In this document: positions 14,501-29,500 of the stretch, piece by piece
How positions within the stretch are numbered: position 1 is the stretch's first letter
Layout of the letters: every line of letters starts with the position of its first letter
NCBI GenBank assembly: GCA_036877525.1
Contig: JAZGTH010000009.1
Span: 702,001 to 766,000 of the forward strand
DNA from: Chromobotia macracanthus
Lineage: Eukaryota > Chordata > Actinopteri > Cypriniformes > Botiidae
Direction of reading: 5' to 3'
DNA: 64,000 nt
Notes under the pieces: model-generated
The model's input: only the letters and a program-made list of their open reading frames with translations
Databases searched by the model: none
What the model was told of the DNA's origin: nothing
Translations under genes and position numbers: made by a program

Positions 14501-17500
14501 TTATATTGTGCACATTCTACATTATTATCTCAACTCATTATATTGTGCACATTCTACATTCGCTCATTATATTGTGCACATTCTACATACCTCATTATAT
14601 TGTGCACATTCTACATCTGAACTCATTATATTGTGCACATTCTACATCTCCACTCATTATATTGTGCACATTCTACATCTCCACTCATTATATTGTGCAC
14701 ATTCTACATCTGAACTCATTATATTGTGCACATTCTACATCTGAACTCATTATATTGTGCACATTCTACATCTGAACTCATTATATTGTGCACATTCTAC
14801 ATCTGAACTCATTATATTGTGCACATTCTACATCTCCACTCATTATATTGTGCACATTCTACATCTCCACTCATTATATTGTGCACCTACATCTCATTAT
14901 ATTGTGCACATTCTACATCTGAACTCATTATATTGTGCACATTCTACATCTGAACTCATTATATTGTGCACATTCTACATCTGAACTCATTATATTGTGC
15001 ACATTCTACACTGAACTCATTATATTGTGCACATTCTACATCTGAACTCATTATATTGTGCACATTCTACATCTGACATTCTAATCTCCACTCATTATAT
15101 TGTGCACATTCTACATCTGAACTCATTATATTGTGCACATTCTACATCTGAACTCATTATATTGTGCACATTCTACATCTGAACTCATTATATTGTGCAC
15201 ATTCTACATCTGAACTCATTATATTGTGCACATTCTACATCTGAACTCATTATATTGTGCCTCACATCCTCTACATCTCCATTTTCCTCATTATATTGTG
15301 CACATTCTACATCTCCACTCATTATATTGTGCACATTCTACATCTCAACTCATTATATTGTGCACATTCTACATCTGAACTCATTATATTGTGCACATTC
15401 TACATCTCACTATTATGTGCACATTCTACATCTGAACTCATTATATTGTGCACATTCTACATCTCCACTCATTATATTGTGCACATTCTACATCTCCACT
15501 CATTATATTGTGCACATTCTACATCTGAACTCATTATATTGTGCACATTCTACATCTCAACTCATTATATTGTGCACATTCTACATCTCAACTCATTATA
15601 TTGTGCACATTCTACATCTCAGCTCATTATATTGTGCACATTCTACATCTCAACTCATTATATTGTGCACATTCTACATCTCAACTCATTATATTGTGCA
15701 CATTCTACATCTCACTCATTATATTGTGCACATTCTACATCTCCACTCATTATATTGTGCACATTCTACATCTCAGCTCATTATATTGTGCACATTCTAC
15801 ATCTCCACTCATTATATTGTGCACATTCTACATCTGAACTCATTATATTGTGCACATTCTACATCTCAACTCATTATATTGTGCACATTCTACATCTGAA
15901 CTCATTATATTGTGCACATTCTACATCTCAACTCATTATATTGTGCACATTCTACATCTCAACTCATTATATTGTGCACATTCTACATCTGAACTCATTA
16001 TATTGTGCACATTCTACATCTGAACTCATTATATTGTGCACATTCTACATCTGAACTCATTATATTGTGCACATTCTACATCTGAACTCATTATATTGTG
16101 CACATTCTACATCTGAACTCATTATATTGTGCACATTCTACATCTGAACTCATTATATTGTGCACATTCTACATCTGAACTCATTATATTGTGCACATTC
16201 TACATCTGAACTCATTATATTGTGCACATTCTACATCTGAACTCATTATATTGTGCACATTCTACATCTGAACTCATTATATTGTGCACATTCTACATCT
16301 GAACTCATTATATTGTGCACATTCTACATCTGAACTCATTATATTGTGCACATTCTACATCTCAACTCATTATATTGTGCACATTCTACATCTGAACTCA
16401 TTATATTGTGCACATTCTACATCTCCGCTCATTATATTGTGCACATTCTACATCTGAACTCATTATATTGTGCACATTCTACATCTCCACTCATTATATT
16501 GTGCACATTCTACATCTGAACTCATTATATTGTGCACATTCTACATCTGAACTCATTATATTGTGCACATTCTACATCTCAACTCATTATATTGTGCACA
16601 TTCTACATCTGAACTCATTATATTGTGCACATTCTACATCTGAACTCATTATATTGTGCACATTCTACATCTGAACTCATTATATTGTGCACATTCTACA
16701 TCTGAACTCATTATATTGTGCACATTCTACATCTGAACTCATTATATTGTGCACATTCTACATCTGAACTCATTATATTGTGCACATTCTACATCTCCAC
16801 TCATTATATTGTGCACATTCTACATCTGAACTCATTATATTGTGCACATTCTACATTCTGAACTCATTATATTGTGCACATTCTACATCTCAACTCATTA
16901 TATTGTGCACATTCTACATCTGAACTCATTATATTGTGCACATTCTACATCTCCGCTCATTATATTGTGCACATTCTACATCTCAACTCATTATATTGTG
17001 CACATTCTACATCTCCACTCATTATATTGTGCACATTCTACATCTGAACTCATTATATTGTGCACATTCTACATCTGAACTCATTATATTGTGCACATTC
17101 TACATCTGAACTCATTATATTGTGCACATTCTACATCTGAACTCATTATATTGTGCACATTCTACATCTGAACTCATTATATTGTGCACATTCTACATCT
17201 GAACTCATTATATTGTGCACATTCTACATCTCCACTCATTATATTGTGCACATTCTACATCTGAACTCATTACATTGTGCACATTCTACATCTGAACTCA
17301 TTATATTGTGCACATTCTACATCTGAACTCATTATATTGTGCACATTCTACATCTGAACTCATTATATTGTGCACATTCTACATCTGAACTCATTATATT
17401 GTGACACATTCTACATCTGAACTCATTATATTGTGCACATTCTACATCTGAACTCATTATATTGTGCACATTCTACATCTGAACTCATTATATTGTGCAC

Positions 17501-20500
17501 ATTCTACATCTGAACTCATTATATTGTGCACATTCTACATCTGAACTCATTATATTGTGCACATTCTACATCTGAACTCATTATATTGTGCACACATTCT
17601 ACATCTGAACTCATTATATTGTGCACATTCTACATCTGAACTCATTATATTGTGCACATTCTACATCTCCACTCATTATATTGTGCACATTCTACATCTG
17701 AACTCATTATATTGTGCACATTCTACATCTCCACTCATTATATTGTGCACATTCTACATCTCAACTCATTATATTGTGCACATTCTACATCTCAACTCAT
17801 TATATTGTGCACATTCTACATCTCAACTCATTATATTGTGCACATTCTACATCTCAACTCATTATATTGTGCACATTCTACATCTCAACTCATTATATTG
17901 TGCACATTCTAACATCTCAACTCATTATATTGTGCACATTCTACATCTCATCATTATATTGTGCACATTCTACATCTGAACTCATTATATTGTGCACATT
18001 CTACATCTCAACTCATTATATTGTGCACATTCTACATCTCAGCTCATTATATTGTGCACATTCTACATCTCAACTCATTATATTGTGCACATTCTACATC
18101 TCAACTCATTATATTGTGCACATTCTACATCTAACTATTCATTCTACATCTGAACTCATTATATTGTGCACATTCTACATCTCAACTCATTATATTGTGC
18201 ACATTCTACATCTCAACTCATTATATTGTGCAATAATTCTACATCTGAACTCATTATATTGTGCACATTCTACATTCCACTCATTATATTGTGCACATTC
18301 TACATCTGAACTCATTATATTGTGCACATTCTACATCTGAACTCATTATATTGTGCACATTCTACATCTCAACTCATTATATTGTGCACATTCTACATCT
18401 CCACTCATTATATTGTGCACATTCTACATCTGAACTCATTATATTGTGCACATTCTACATCTGAACTCATTATATTGTGCACATTCTACATCTGAACTCA
18501 TTATATTGTGCACATTCTACATCTGAACTCATTATATTGTGCACATTCTACATCTCAACTCATTATATTGTGCACATTCTACATCTCAACTCATTATATT
18601 GTGCACATTCTACATCTGAACTCATTATATTGTGCACATTCTACATCTGAACTCATTATATTGTGCACATTCTACATCTCCGCTCATTATATTGTGCACA
18701 TTCTACATCTGAACTCATTATATTGTGCACATTCTACATCTGAACTCATTATATTGTGCACATTCTACATCTGAACTCATTATATTGTGCACATTCTACA
18801 TCTGAACTCATTATATTGTGCACATTCTACATCTGAACTCATTATATTGTGCACATTCTACATCTGAACTCATTATATTGTGCACATTCTACATCTGAAC
18901 TCATTATATTGTGCACATTCTACATCTCCACTCATTATATTGTGCACATTCTACATCTGAACTCATTATATTGTGCACATTCTACATCTGAACTCATTAT
19001 ATTGTGCACAACATTCAACTCATTATATTGTGCACATTCTACATCTCCACTCATTATATTGTGCACATTCTACATCTGAACTCATTATATTGTGCACATT
19101 CTACATCTGAACTCATTATATTGTGCACATTCTACATCTGAACTCATTATATTGTGCACATTCTACATCTGAACTCATTATATTGTGCATATCTCCATGT
19201 AGTAGAATTTTCATAAATTCTATAAATTTTTGGTGGATTTCATAGGTTTCAAACTTTACAATGTAATTTGTATTTTAAATTTGTATCTTATTTTGTATTT
19301 GTTTCAATAATAATTTAAATTATCATATGAAGACTAATACCAATTACATAAAATATGCTGTAACTATAACCACCCAAAAACTGGCATTCTATTGACCTGA
19401 TTAAGTCCCTCTTGTGTAGCAAGCTCAAGGCTAAATTAATTTTAAAATATATGTAGTGCTGTTCTTTGCAAACAAATGAACATGTGATCTCCAGTCAGCT
19501 GATAATGTCATAGACAGCCTGCAGCTGTCAGAAGCTAGCAGACATTGTGAGGGTCTTTTAGCAGGCTGCACATTCCACTCATTCAGCATGGAATATTTTC
19601 ACACTCATTTAGCTCTGTTAATTAGCTCTAATTCCTGAGGCAGAATCCACACAGCCCATTTAACAAACTTCTCACGGCGAGATTTCAGTGCTTCTAATCT
19701 TCTTTTTAAATCAGTTCATAAAATCCATGCTTAAATTAATCTTTTTGATTGTATTTTTAGGGAAAATTGCTGTAATAAGAATTTTATGGGTTGACAGAGT
19801 GAAAAAATGGGTAATTTCTGGTTTGCATGCTGAAATGCTCACAAAAAATGAAGTAACAGTCATAAGATTTGATTTAAGCTCAGTATTATGTGTATCAGGG
19901 TGAGAACCTAATCAGGGCCTGGGGCAAAAATGACACAAGATATTTCAAGTGTGGGGAAAACAAATGTCCCGGAGGTAAGCGCTATTAAATATGAAACAAT
20001 AACATCCTATAAAAAATAAGGTACTCTGCCTCTGAGAATCAGACAGCCGCAGCCTTTGCGATCTTCTCACCTTGTATACAACAGTCATTTCTGACACAAC
20101 AAAACTAGAGTTGGACAAAAACTGGCTATATCAATATAATCAGTCTTTATTTGAACCCAAATAAGTTTATTGTGTTTTTTTGACAATGTTGCCAGGGCAA
20201 CAGAACAAAACATGAAACATTAGCCAGCGTAGCCATAAATGCTACATTAAGCTTCTCCGAGTCCAACATACATGTCTGATCTGTCTGTGCTCTTTTCATG
20301 CTGGTCTAAATGTTACGTTGCAATGTTTTCATAAATATTGCACTAAGCACCACTAGTGATAAGCATACGATCCCCTATGCTCCATCATAGGCAAAGCAAT
20401 TTAAAGAGCTACGCTCAACAGTGAACAGACAAGACAGCCAGCAGTAATGACTCAAATGAAGAGAGAGATTCAAGAAATAAAAAGGGCCTAATGAGAGATT

Positions 20501-23500
20501 AAACCATCAGAGAGTGAGGGCATTAACAACACTACAACGGGACTAAAAAATTAGAGAAAAAGCAAAGTGTGCATTTGATAAAGTGTGTGTGATAAAGAAT
20601 GTCTGCCTCAGCAGCTTCATTAACAGTCAATCTTGTGACCTGCACATGACCTGACACCTACAGCACACAACACGACAAGCTGACTGTCCAATGAGAAAGA
20701 ATATACTCTTACATGATCACCGGTGGATACAATTTCTGAAGAAAGAGCCAACCTCTGTGTCTCTCTGATATTCTGGTGCTGAAGTATGACTTAGCACTAT
20801 GAGACTATTGTTGTAACACACTGGGGTTCAAGTCATCCATGAGGATTTATGAGGTCAGCAGAGGTGTTTTCTGTACCACCCCTTTGCTCACTTCACTTTC
20901 TCTGTCACCTCCTCCCAGCTTTACTACACCAGGACTGGAGGAGAGGGCCAATGAGGACAGAAGAGTAAATGCATATGGGGGTGAGCTTTAGAGACTGGAG
21001 CATTTTCACCTGACCAGAAACATTGTGTTGCGTCTCCTTGTGAAAGCAGCAGTACATGCAAGTTTTGGCCAATATACAAAACACAACCTACACTTTGATA
21101 CATACTTCATATAACATGTCTATGGTGACCAATGAAGGTGTTGACCAAATGAAGGTGGGTAGGTAATTCATTAGGTTTTGAGGCAGAAGCAGAAAAAAAG
21201 TGATTTGTAAACAGAAGAAAAGTCACCAGGAGCCCCAGAGAGCCATCAATAAAACAGGTGGATTTTGCCTCCAGTGAGGTTTTGTGTGTGTTAGCTTTAG
21301 CACAGAGAGTATGTGGGTATGTGAAGAGAGTCTTGCCTGAGTGAACTCCTGTTCTACCTATCCTGATGGACAGCTCGTCCTCTTCAGACAGCCCAGCCAG
21401 AGAGTTCTTCTTTTTTTCTTTAGCCAGTTTAGCATCAGATGGCAGGGCAAGAGCCATATGGGGGTCCGTCCCAACACCCTGTAAAAAATACCATTACTGT
21501 ATATAAACACACACACACCGGAAACTTAACATAAAAGTTTACATAACATAATTTTATTTGTATGTTGAACTTTAAATGAATGCTTTGACACCACTGATAC
21601 AGAAAAATTGTGTTCCTTGTTAAAATGAAATAACATTATACTGCAAACATTTTTATCACATCAGGTTTAGAAGGTGTTTAGTACACTCAGATTTAGTATA
21701 TATGTTTAGAATACTGTTCAGATACTGTAAATGTCTGGTGTATTTACTGTATATACACAGAAATAAACATACATAAATACAGACACACACACATTTATAC
21801 AGATTTTTGCCACAGATGTTTTCAGAGGAAAATCTGTGCTGCTGTTAGTTTGTCTACTTGAGTACTCCGTGACTAATTCTATAAACAGATGAAGGTCATC
21901 AATTTACTGGAATCAAACCCTGAGGTTAATGCTCTGTAAGATGTGTAAGGTCATCTTCAATACAACAAGAGGCATTTAAACATATTCCATCAGAAACATT
22001 TCAAAATGTTTCAGGCCTTTCAAAAGCCTGTTCAAAGCTCTGACCTGATCTTCCTTGTGTTCTTATTACAGGTGCAGCCTCACATGCTTTATCTACTTGT
22101 CAGCCAGAACATTTCCACCTATCCAAACAAAATTCTGTTGCAGTTCTATCATCCTACAATAAAAGAACCTTTGCACAGAATCACAGTGAAACTGTTATCA
22201 ATAACTCTTGCACTTGCACTGGCACTGACTCTGAACAGGTAAGCACAAAGAGACGATATGTTGTTTATGTGGCATTAGAAAACGCACCCTCAGTCACATC
22301 ACTGCAGGGTAAAATCTACTGTAAAACAAAACCATAATCACCACTATAATAAAACTGAGCTAAATAATGGATGATTCACTCAGACAACAGCTGTTCACTG
22401 TTACTGAATTTCTGTTTCTCTGTGGATCTCATTCACAACAAAGCCACTTAATTTCTGTGAATTATATATTAAACTGTCAAAATATACACCTGACTGAACA
22501 TAAATAAGCAAATGGATTAAAATGATGCCTATTTGCACCACAAAGATATAGACAAGTAAACGATTTTCCATATTTATAAAATGACCATGTGACTTGACTG
22601 TAAATGTTTTCACACATTGCTTTGAGAATAAATGTACAGTATTTACAATAATTCACCTTAAAACAAACATAATGACTTCATCTACCATTACTAATGCTGT
22701 ATGTGTAAGAGCTACTGAATGGAAACCATGAAGAACATGAAACGCTGATGAGCAGATCTGAGGAACTGACATAAAAGCTTCTGTTTTGAATCAGCACATT
22801 GTAGCTTCCATTAGAGCAGAGAACAGACATTTCTTCTATTGATTACTTGATCTTCATGAGTAAGAAAGTAAAAGCATCAGACAAACACAGAGACACAGAC
22901 TCAAACACACTTCTGACATGAGCAATACAGAGTGATGTGATATGAAGTAGTGAGATGGGGTAAACTGTGCCAGGCAGTTCACACAAAAATCTTGAGAATG
23001 CTGTATGGGAAAAACAGCTCTGTCATTTTAAAAATACTTTCTTTCAGAAGAAAGTCCTAAACATTTGAAAAGGCATGACGTTGGGTAAAAGTGGAAGTCA
23101 GCGGGAATCAGTGTTTCATGATTCTCGAAGAGTTCAAAGCTTTTCCTGAATAAGGACAGAATCTCCAGTTTCTGGCATAAAACTATCCCAGTTATACTGT
23201 CCCAAGTCAAAGCTGGTGCAGGTCACCTCATTCTTTCCTACTTCAAATCACATTTACATATCACAAGGACGAGAGCACTGAACATTTTGTGTTGCGAGCC
23301 AACAAGCCAAGTCAACAATGTGTATATCACATTGTCATCATTCATGATGTGTGTGTAGGTGCAGAGGAATGAGATTTAGGTCTCTTTGCAAATGCTTGTT
23401 ATTAGTTCAGCCACAGATACAGTTACCTGTAGTTCAGCCACAGATACAGTTACCTGTAGTTCAGCCACAGATACAGTTACCTGTAGTTCAGCCACAGATA

Positions 23501-26500
23501 CAGTTACCTGTAGTTCAGCCACAGATACAGTTACCTGTAGTTCAGCCACAGATACAGTTTACCCTTTGGTTTCCATTGTGGTAAAAATACACTGTAAACA
23601 ACTTACATTTTTAAGTTTAATCAACTAGGTTGTACAAGTCATTTCAAAGTAATATTTTAAATCCTGACCGGTTTCACTTATAAAAGTAATAACTATTTTC
23701 ATGAGTAACAGCAACTCAACAAATGTTACTAGAAATGATTTGTGCTGCCAGGCTGATTAAAGTTTTTAACAGTACTTTATTAAATAAATAATTTAAATAA
23801 TCAACATGGATAATATGTATTTTTTACATTAGATGACACATCTGCTCCAAACTCAATCATGTCACACAGACCTGAAACTGTGATCTGCTGCTTCACACTG
23901 GGCAGATTTACAGCAGCGTTCAAGACGAGGCTTTACAGTAAAATAATGCCGTGGAAAGAAATTATAATAAAAAACAAACATCCTTAAAGCTCAGTGATTA
24001 CTGATGAGGAAAACATCCACTACCATCACAAAGCCTCTGTGAGTCTGTCAAGAAAATAAATAATGAAAACAAATCAATAACAGCTCTCTCAAGCAATCTG
24101 TTTGGACATCGAGAAACGGGTCTCTGTCAATTAAAGTCAAAAGCTTTCATCTCAAAATGATCAGGAAAGAAATGTCAATGCTTCTGTAACAGCCGCAGGT
24201 GAAAGAGAATCAAACGTTCTCTCAACAAAAAGTTGTGCAAGAAAGAGTTCTAAATATAATCACCTAAACACAACACACCAACCATCATCAAATCACTTCC
24301 TGTTAATATTTTGTAATATATAATACACATGAAACATGATCATGTTCCCTTTTTTCTTGACTTCATTCTGTTCTAATTTCCTCTTAAAACACAGCGATAC
24401 TGAGAAGTTGTTTTTGGATAAAATGATGGAGATAAATGATGAAATATAAATGAAATTCAGCATGACAGGTCATGCCATTTATCAACACACACCACATATA
24501 TGGAGATCATACATGAATCAAACAAAAGTTACACATAATGCTCTTAACAATCACAATGTTGTCAAGGCAACAACAATAATTTCAATCATTTAATCATTTC
24601 TGTGTGTTAGTATGTCCCAGTGTCTGCATTTTTGTTTACTTTGCATTAAAAATGTATATACTTCCCATAACTAAAACAGTACATACTTGTAGGGCAAGTA
24701 TGGACAGCCGAATTGGGATGTAGCAATAGTGTGCTTAGAAGCTCAATTGCAAGACGATTTCCATATATATTTCCCATGGGGGTTCCCAAAAACCTCAGGA
24801 GAATGTGTTTAACCTACAGCAGAACATCCGAATGAATCTGACTGTAATCACTGGTGTGTGTCTCTGAGAACCTGTTCAAAGACCTGCTGGATCACATCAG
24901 CTCAGACCTCCAAACACACTCACATGAAGAGCACTGAGTAACCCAGGGCTACTCTCACAATAATAGTGTTGTTTTTGTCTCTGATTTAAGGATAATACAT
25001 CCAGCCAAAATGAACCCCAACAGTAATCAGGAATAATTGATTGGATACGAGTCATTTACATGAGAAAATCAGTACATGAAATACTGATTTGAAATGTTTT
25101 ATTAGCTCATTTGTAGCAAATTCAAACCTGGCAAGAGAGACAGCAGTGTGATACATTAAACACATGTAGGAGCATTGAAGAAGACTGGCAGAATCCAGAT
25201 GAGCGCTGCATGTTCACTTTTAACAGCGGCCATCAGTGGATAACACAACCTGACTGTTACCATTGACCAAAAAGAATGAAGTATTCCAGAGCACCACATA
25301 TTATACACAAACTATTCCAAATTCCAGCACAGAAATGAAACTCATTATTACACAGACAAACAAACTGTACTGCTCCTACGAACAATAAGAGATCTGTGAC
25401 TCTGTCATGAAGCAGTGGTTTTCCCCGTCCTCCTCCTAAACTAAGCCATCTTGATCCTGTAGCCAAGATTATTCCCTGTTTATCACATTCAAGCGTTGTC
25501 CTATTTTAACACATTCTCGTAATGTTCCTTTCTCAACCCATGCAAACGTGTGTTCAATACAGTATTGACTGACACTCACAGACAATACAAGCTTACAAAA
25601 GCCACAGAGGGAAAAGAACAAAGATACTGTCAATACATTATCAGAACCCGTGCCGCTCTCTCTGAGTAACAGCCGGCAGCTCCAAACTAAATGATTGTTC
25701 AGTTTCATCACAGACAGCGTGTATGCGCCATTATCAAGAGTGCAGGAAATGCATCATGTTTGTCATCATCTGTCCTTTGTTTGTGGGGTAAGTTATGACC
25801 ACTGACGCACAAAATCAATCCAAATGAGCAAACCGTTAACAGAATGAATAGAGGACGAGTAGACGAGGTGTAGATCATCACTCTTATCAGCACTCTACAC
25901 CCATCTGAAGCTGCGCTGGATTCACACCGTTTCCATTGAGCTAATGAACACCTGTGTTGCTGCTGATCTCTTTGGCTCTTTGAATTAAAGATACAATCAT
26001 TGTTCTTCTTATAGGGGTCAAATGTTCCTACTTCAGCTCAACTGGTGCAACATTGTGCTCACAATACTAAGGTCATGGGTTCACTCTCCTAAATATCTAC
26101 AATGCACAGCAAGTCACTTTGAATGAAAACATCTGCCAAATGCATAAATGAAATAAAATGAGAAAATGAATTTGCCTAAATATGAACTAGTGTGTACGCA
26201 TACACAAACTGTAAAACACTGTATGACAGTTACTTCCACTACAGCTGGAATCTCATAACCATCATTATGAGAATTTATATAACATTATGAGTGAAAGACA
26301 CTGTGCTGAGCTTGTTGTGGGGTAATGAATCATGAATGACTAGATGGACTTTAAAAATAAAAAGACTTAACATACATTTAACTCTTATATGAATTTTTGT
26401 TGAACTTGTAGTCTTTTGAGTATTCCATTCTAAATGTAATTTAATCCCATGAGTACATTTCCCACGGTTAAATAATGACACTGCCCAGTGAATTGTGGAA

Positions 26501-29500
26501 AAATATATTAAACTAATCTAGTAAAATGTGTCAATTATTATCTTGAAGCAGCAGATTTTACCTGAATAATGTATTAAATAAAAATGGGTCCTGCAAAAAT
26601 CTATTTAAATGCCACATATTAGTATACACATGAAAGTTATAAAGTGTACAGCTTGAGCAGAGGTGTACGCACAAGCTTTTCCTGTAATGATTAAAGTGAC
26701 TTTTTCAAATATATTTTAAGAAAATCTAATGCATTTCTATCCACTTCCTTAATGTACATCAGATCTTGAGTGACTATAATGGAAATAAGGGCTCATCACA
26801 ATCTCTAGCTTCAATCAGCTAAAAGCTCCGTTCTTTCCCAGCTGTATAATGAGCACTGCTTGATTACCAGAAATCTACAGCTGGGCTCTTTAAACTGACA
26901 CATGTGAGGAGATATGAGGCTGTGTGTGTGACTGATAAATGGTTCAAAGACATGGATCCAACAAATGCAGATCTCACATTGTTACATTTATGTTTTGACC
27001 ATTTCTAAGAACACATTACACTTTCATTAAAAAAATATTTTGATGTCTAGATCACATCTCATTTTAAAAGTTTTGTGAAGATTTTTTTAAATTTTTGCAT
27101 TAAAGATTTTTGATATAATAATCATTTTAACAATTAAGCACATCATCCCTCAGGAACAGGTTCATTTCCGTAATGCATATGAAAGATCCTGTGTAATTCC
27201 TATATGCATATGCAGTGTGGGAGCATGTCAGCCTGTTTCACCACAGTTGTCTCCTGAAATGACCATCTTTTCTGTAGATACACTCTGTCCATCACGATGA
27301 CATCATCATGGTAAGATACAGTAGGCCACACAGAGGAGCTTATGAAGCATCCAGTACACAGTGAGTTATTGAGACAAGAGAAGAGGAGAACAGCTTGACA
27401 TGTTCAGAGGAGGCTGCAGGTCAGATCTTTAAGATATTCTGTCCATATAGAGTCCCATATAAACCTTCCTTCCATCTTCAATCTTTTATGGAACAAGAAA
27501 ACAAAATCTCACCATATCACATTTTCGGTCTGGAAATTAGACCTGTTCTGAACCTGTTTTTTGTACTCAAGCCTCCCCCCAACCTTCAAAAATTTATTTC
27601 ATTGTGTATTTTTCAGTCCACCCTCATCTTACTCTGCCTTCTGCACCCCAAAACTAAATACCCTACTGAGAACACACATTTAGAAGAGAATTCTAATGGA
27701 TTTTAGTCACCATGGAGATTTGACTCAGATATCATTCTCTAAATCTCTGAGAAATGAGATGAAGAATGTATCCGTTATTTTTTCATAAAATGTTGACCCG
27801 AGATCATGAGGGCTATGTGAATCTTGTTCTCTTGTATCTCCATCACTCTCATCTACTACCTGTTAATAGAACATGTTTCAGACACAAAGCCTGATGGCAG
27901 CTCCGACCCCAAAAAACTGGTTCCTACAGACTCATCTGTTAGAAACCCAAAGAAGTGGAACAAATCCAGGACACAGAGAAAGTTATGTCTCAGAATACAG
28001 GCTGAAGCTGAAATTAATCCACTGACCCATACATGAAACATAATGAAGATAACATAAAAGAGCTTTTATATCAGATCGTACACGTCCTACAATCTGTATC
28101 AAATCTGCAATCTGCATAAACACCACTTCTAACAAGCTTTTAATACTTTATTTATTTACATTCCCAGACTGTAGATTCTGAAGTCAGTAAGGAGGACAGC
28201 CGAGGTAACTGACCGCATACAGCATCATCATCACTCATGACCTGTAATTAAGCAGTCCCACGATATATAGCAAATCAAAACAGCCATTAGTGGCTACTGA
28301 AGCATCACATCTCAAAAACTGTTTTTGTTAGCATCTTTGTCATTTCAATACAACTTCCTTTATTTTGGTTTTTCAGGTTTGCAACTGAGAGAAAGAATTA
28401 AGACAATTTTGCCCTATACTGAGAAAAAACAAAGCAGCATTTGAGTTACTCTATAGGGGAGAATTCTGCTTGACCATTTTTAGCTTGTTAACAAGTATTG
28501 TGTGAGCAGGAGATTGGATGGTTGTGAACACAGACTGACGGCTTGTCTAAAGTCATGTGGGGTTTAAAAGAGAAAAAATGTAGCCACTGATTTCTCTTAC
28601 AGTGCAATCTTGTAGAAAAGATCAGATCAAGTGCCAACCACCGGTGTGTGTGCATGAGCAAGGACACGAGTCACCGTTTTGTTTTCCAGCCTTTATATGC
28701 GTCTATGGTGGCATTATCATGCAAATATATTCTGAAAGCCAGCACTGGTTAGTGAATCATCACTCATTACAGTGTCTGTGGGGCTAAGGGTCTGGATGGA
28801 GGTTCTGGTCTGTAAATGTTACAGCACGCTGGTTTTGAATACATGCCATTCAAAAGACAAACATGTTATGAGGAAAAAACAAAAAAAATGAGATGTGCAT
28901 GAGACTCCCCCCCCCTCCCTCGCTAACCTCTTGATTTGAACAGTCTCCTTAGAATTACATGAATATGGAAATATATGCACCTAAAAATTAAATGTTTTGG
29001 GGGCTGTCAAAGTAACAATGTTAATTTAGTACATGTAATAAATTAAAAGAATGCATTAAAAAAACATGCTTAAAACCCTCTGATACATATGCTAATTCCA
29101 TGCAAATGTACCAATTTTAACAATTCAAATATCATACAAAATCCAAAGCGTGTTTCTGTGCCAAACCACACTTATCAAGAGCAGACAGCACAGAACAAAC
29201 AAACACTGCTAAGCAATTTATGGTGATTAATTGGGTTAATTAACAAGCATATCATGTAATTATTTCAATGTAATTTTAATCAAAGGACAGCCCACAAAGC
29301 AAGAGTATGTTGTGGCACAGCTGTGATTCAGTCGTCATATATGATAATTGCTTATAAATATAACACATCTAACTGGCTGAAGTTATTTCTGAATTCTTTT
29401 ATGACTGTGGAAAGTACAGAGTGTTCAGTATGTAGCCAATGAGGGTACAAGTCAAGGGCAGAGTAGAGCAGTAAAATGTGTGTGGGTGTGTCAGAATACG

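Larger units (their letters stand above)
2564..21336 (-). other. slc39a11: slc39a11 intron 5 (18.8 kb, GC-AG)
   Basis: Bounded by the GC donor of exon 5 and the AG acceptor of exon 6. It holds a fold-back MITE at 6481-6660, a Tc1/mariner transposase remnant at about 8935-9165, the 12-bp array at 9857-10255, a MITE at 10483-10659 and the 31-bp minisatellite at 13411-19189, plus a candidate enhancer at 19480-19690. The remaining sequence is AT-rich and I see no coding exon on either strand. Confidence 0.8.

Noticed and set aside
13411..19189. CRISPR-like array or coding region in the 31-bp repeat
   Set aside because: The repeats are directly contiguous with no spacers, the genome is eukaryotic, and the long reading frames exist only because the unit has few stops in plus frames.
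27395..27706. 103-aa plus-strand reading frame
   Set aside because: No family similarity or supporting signals; length is within chance for this much intronic DNA.
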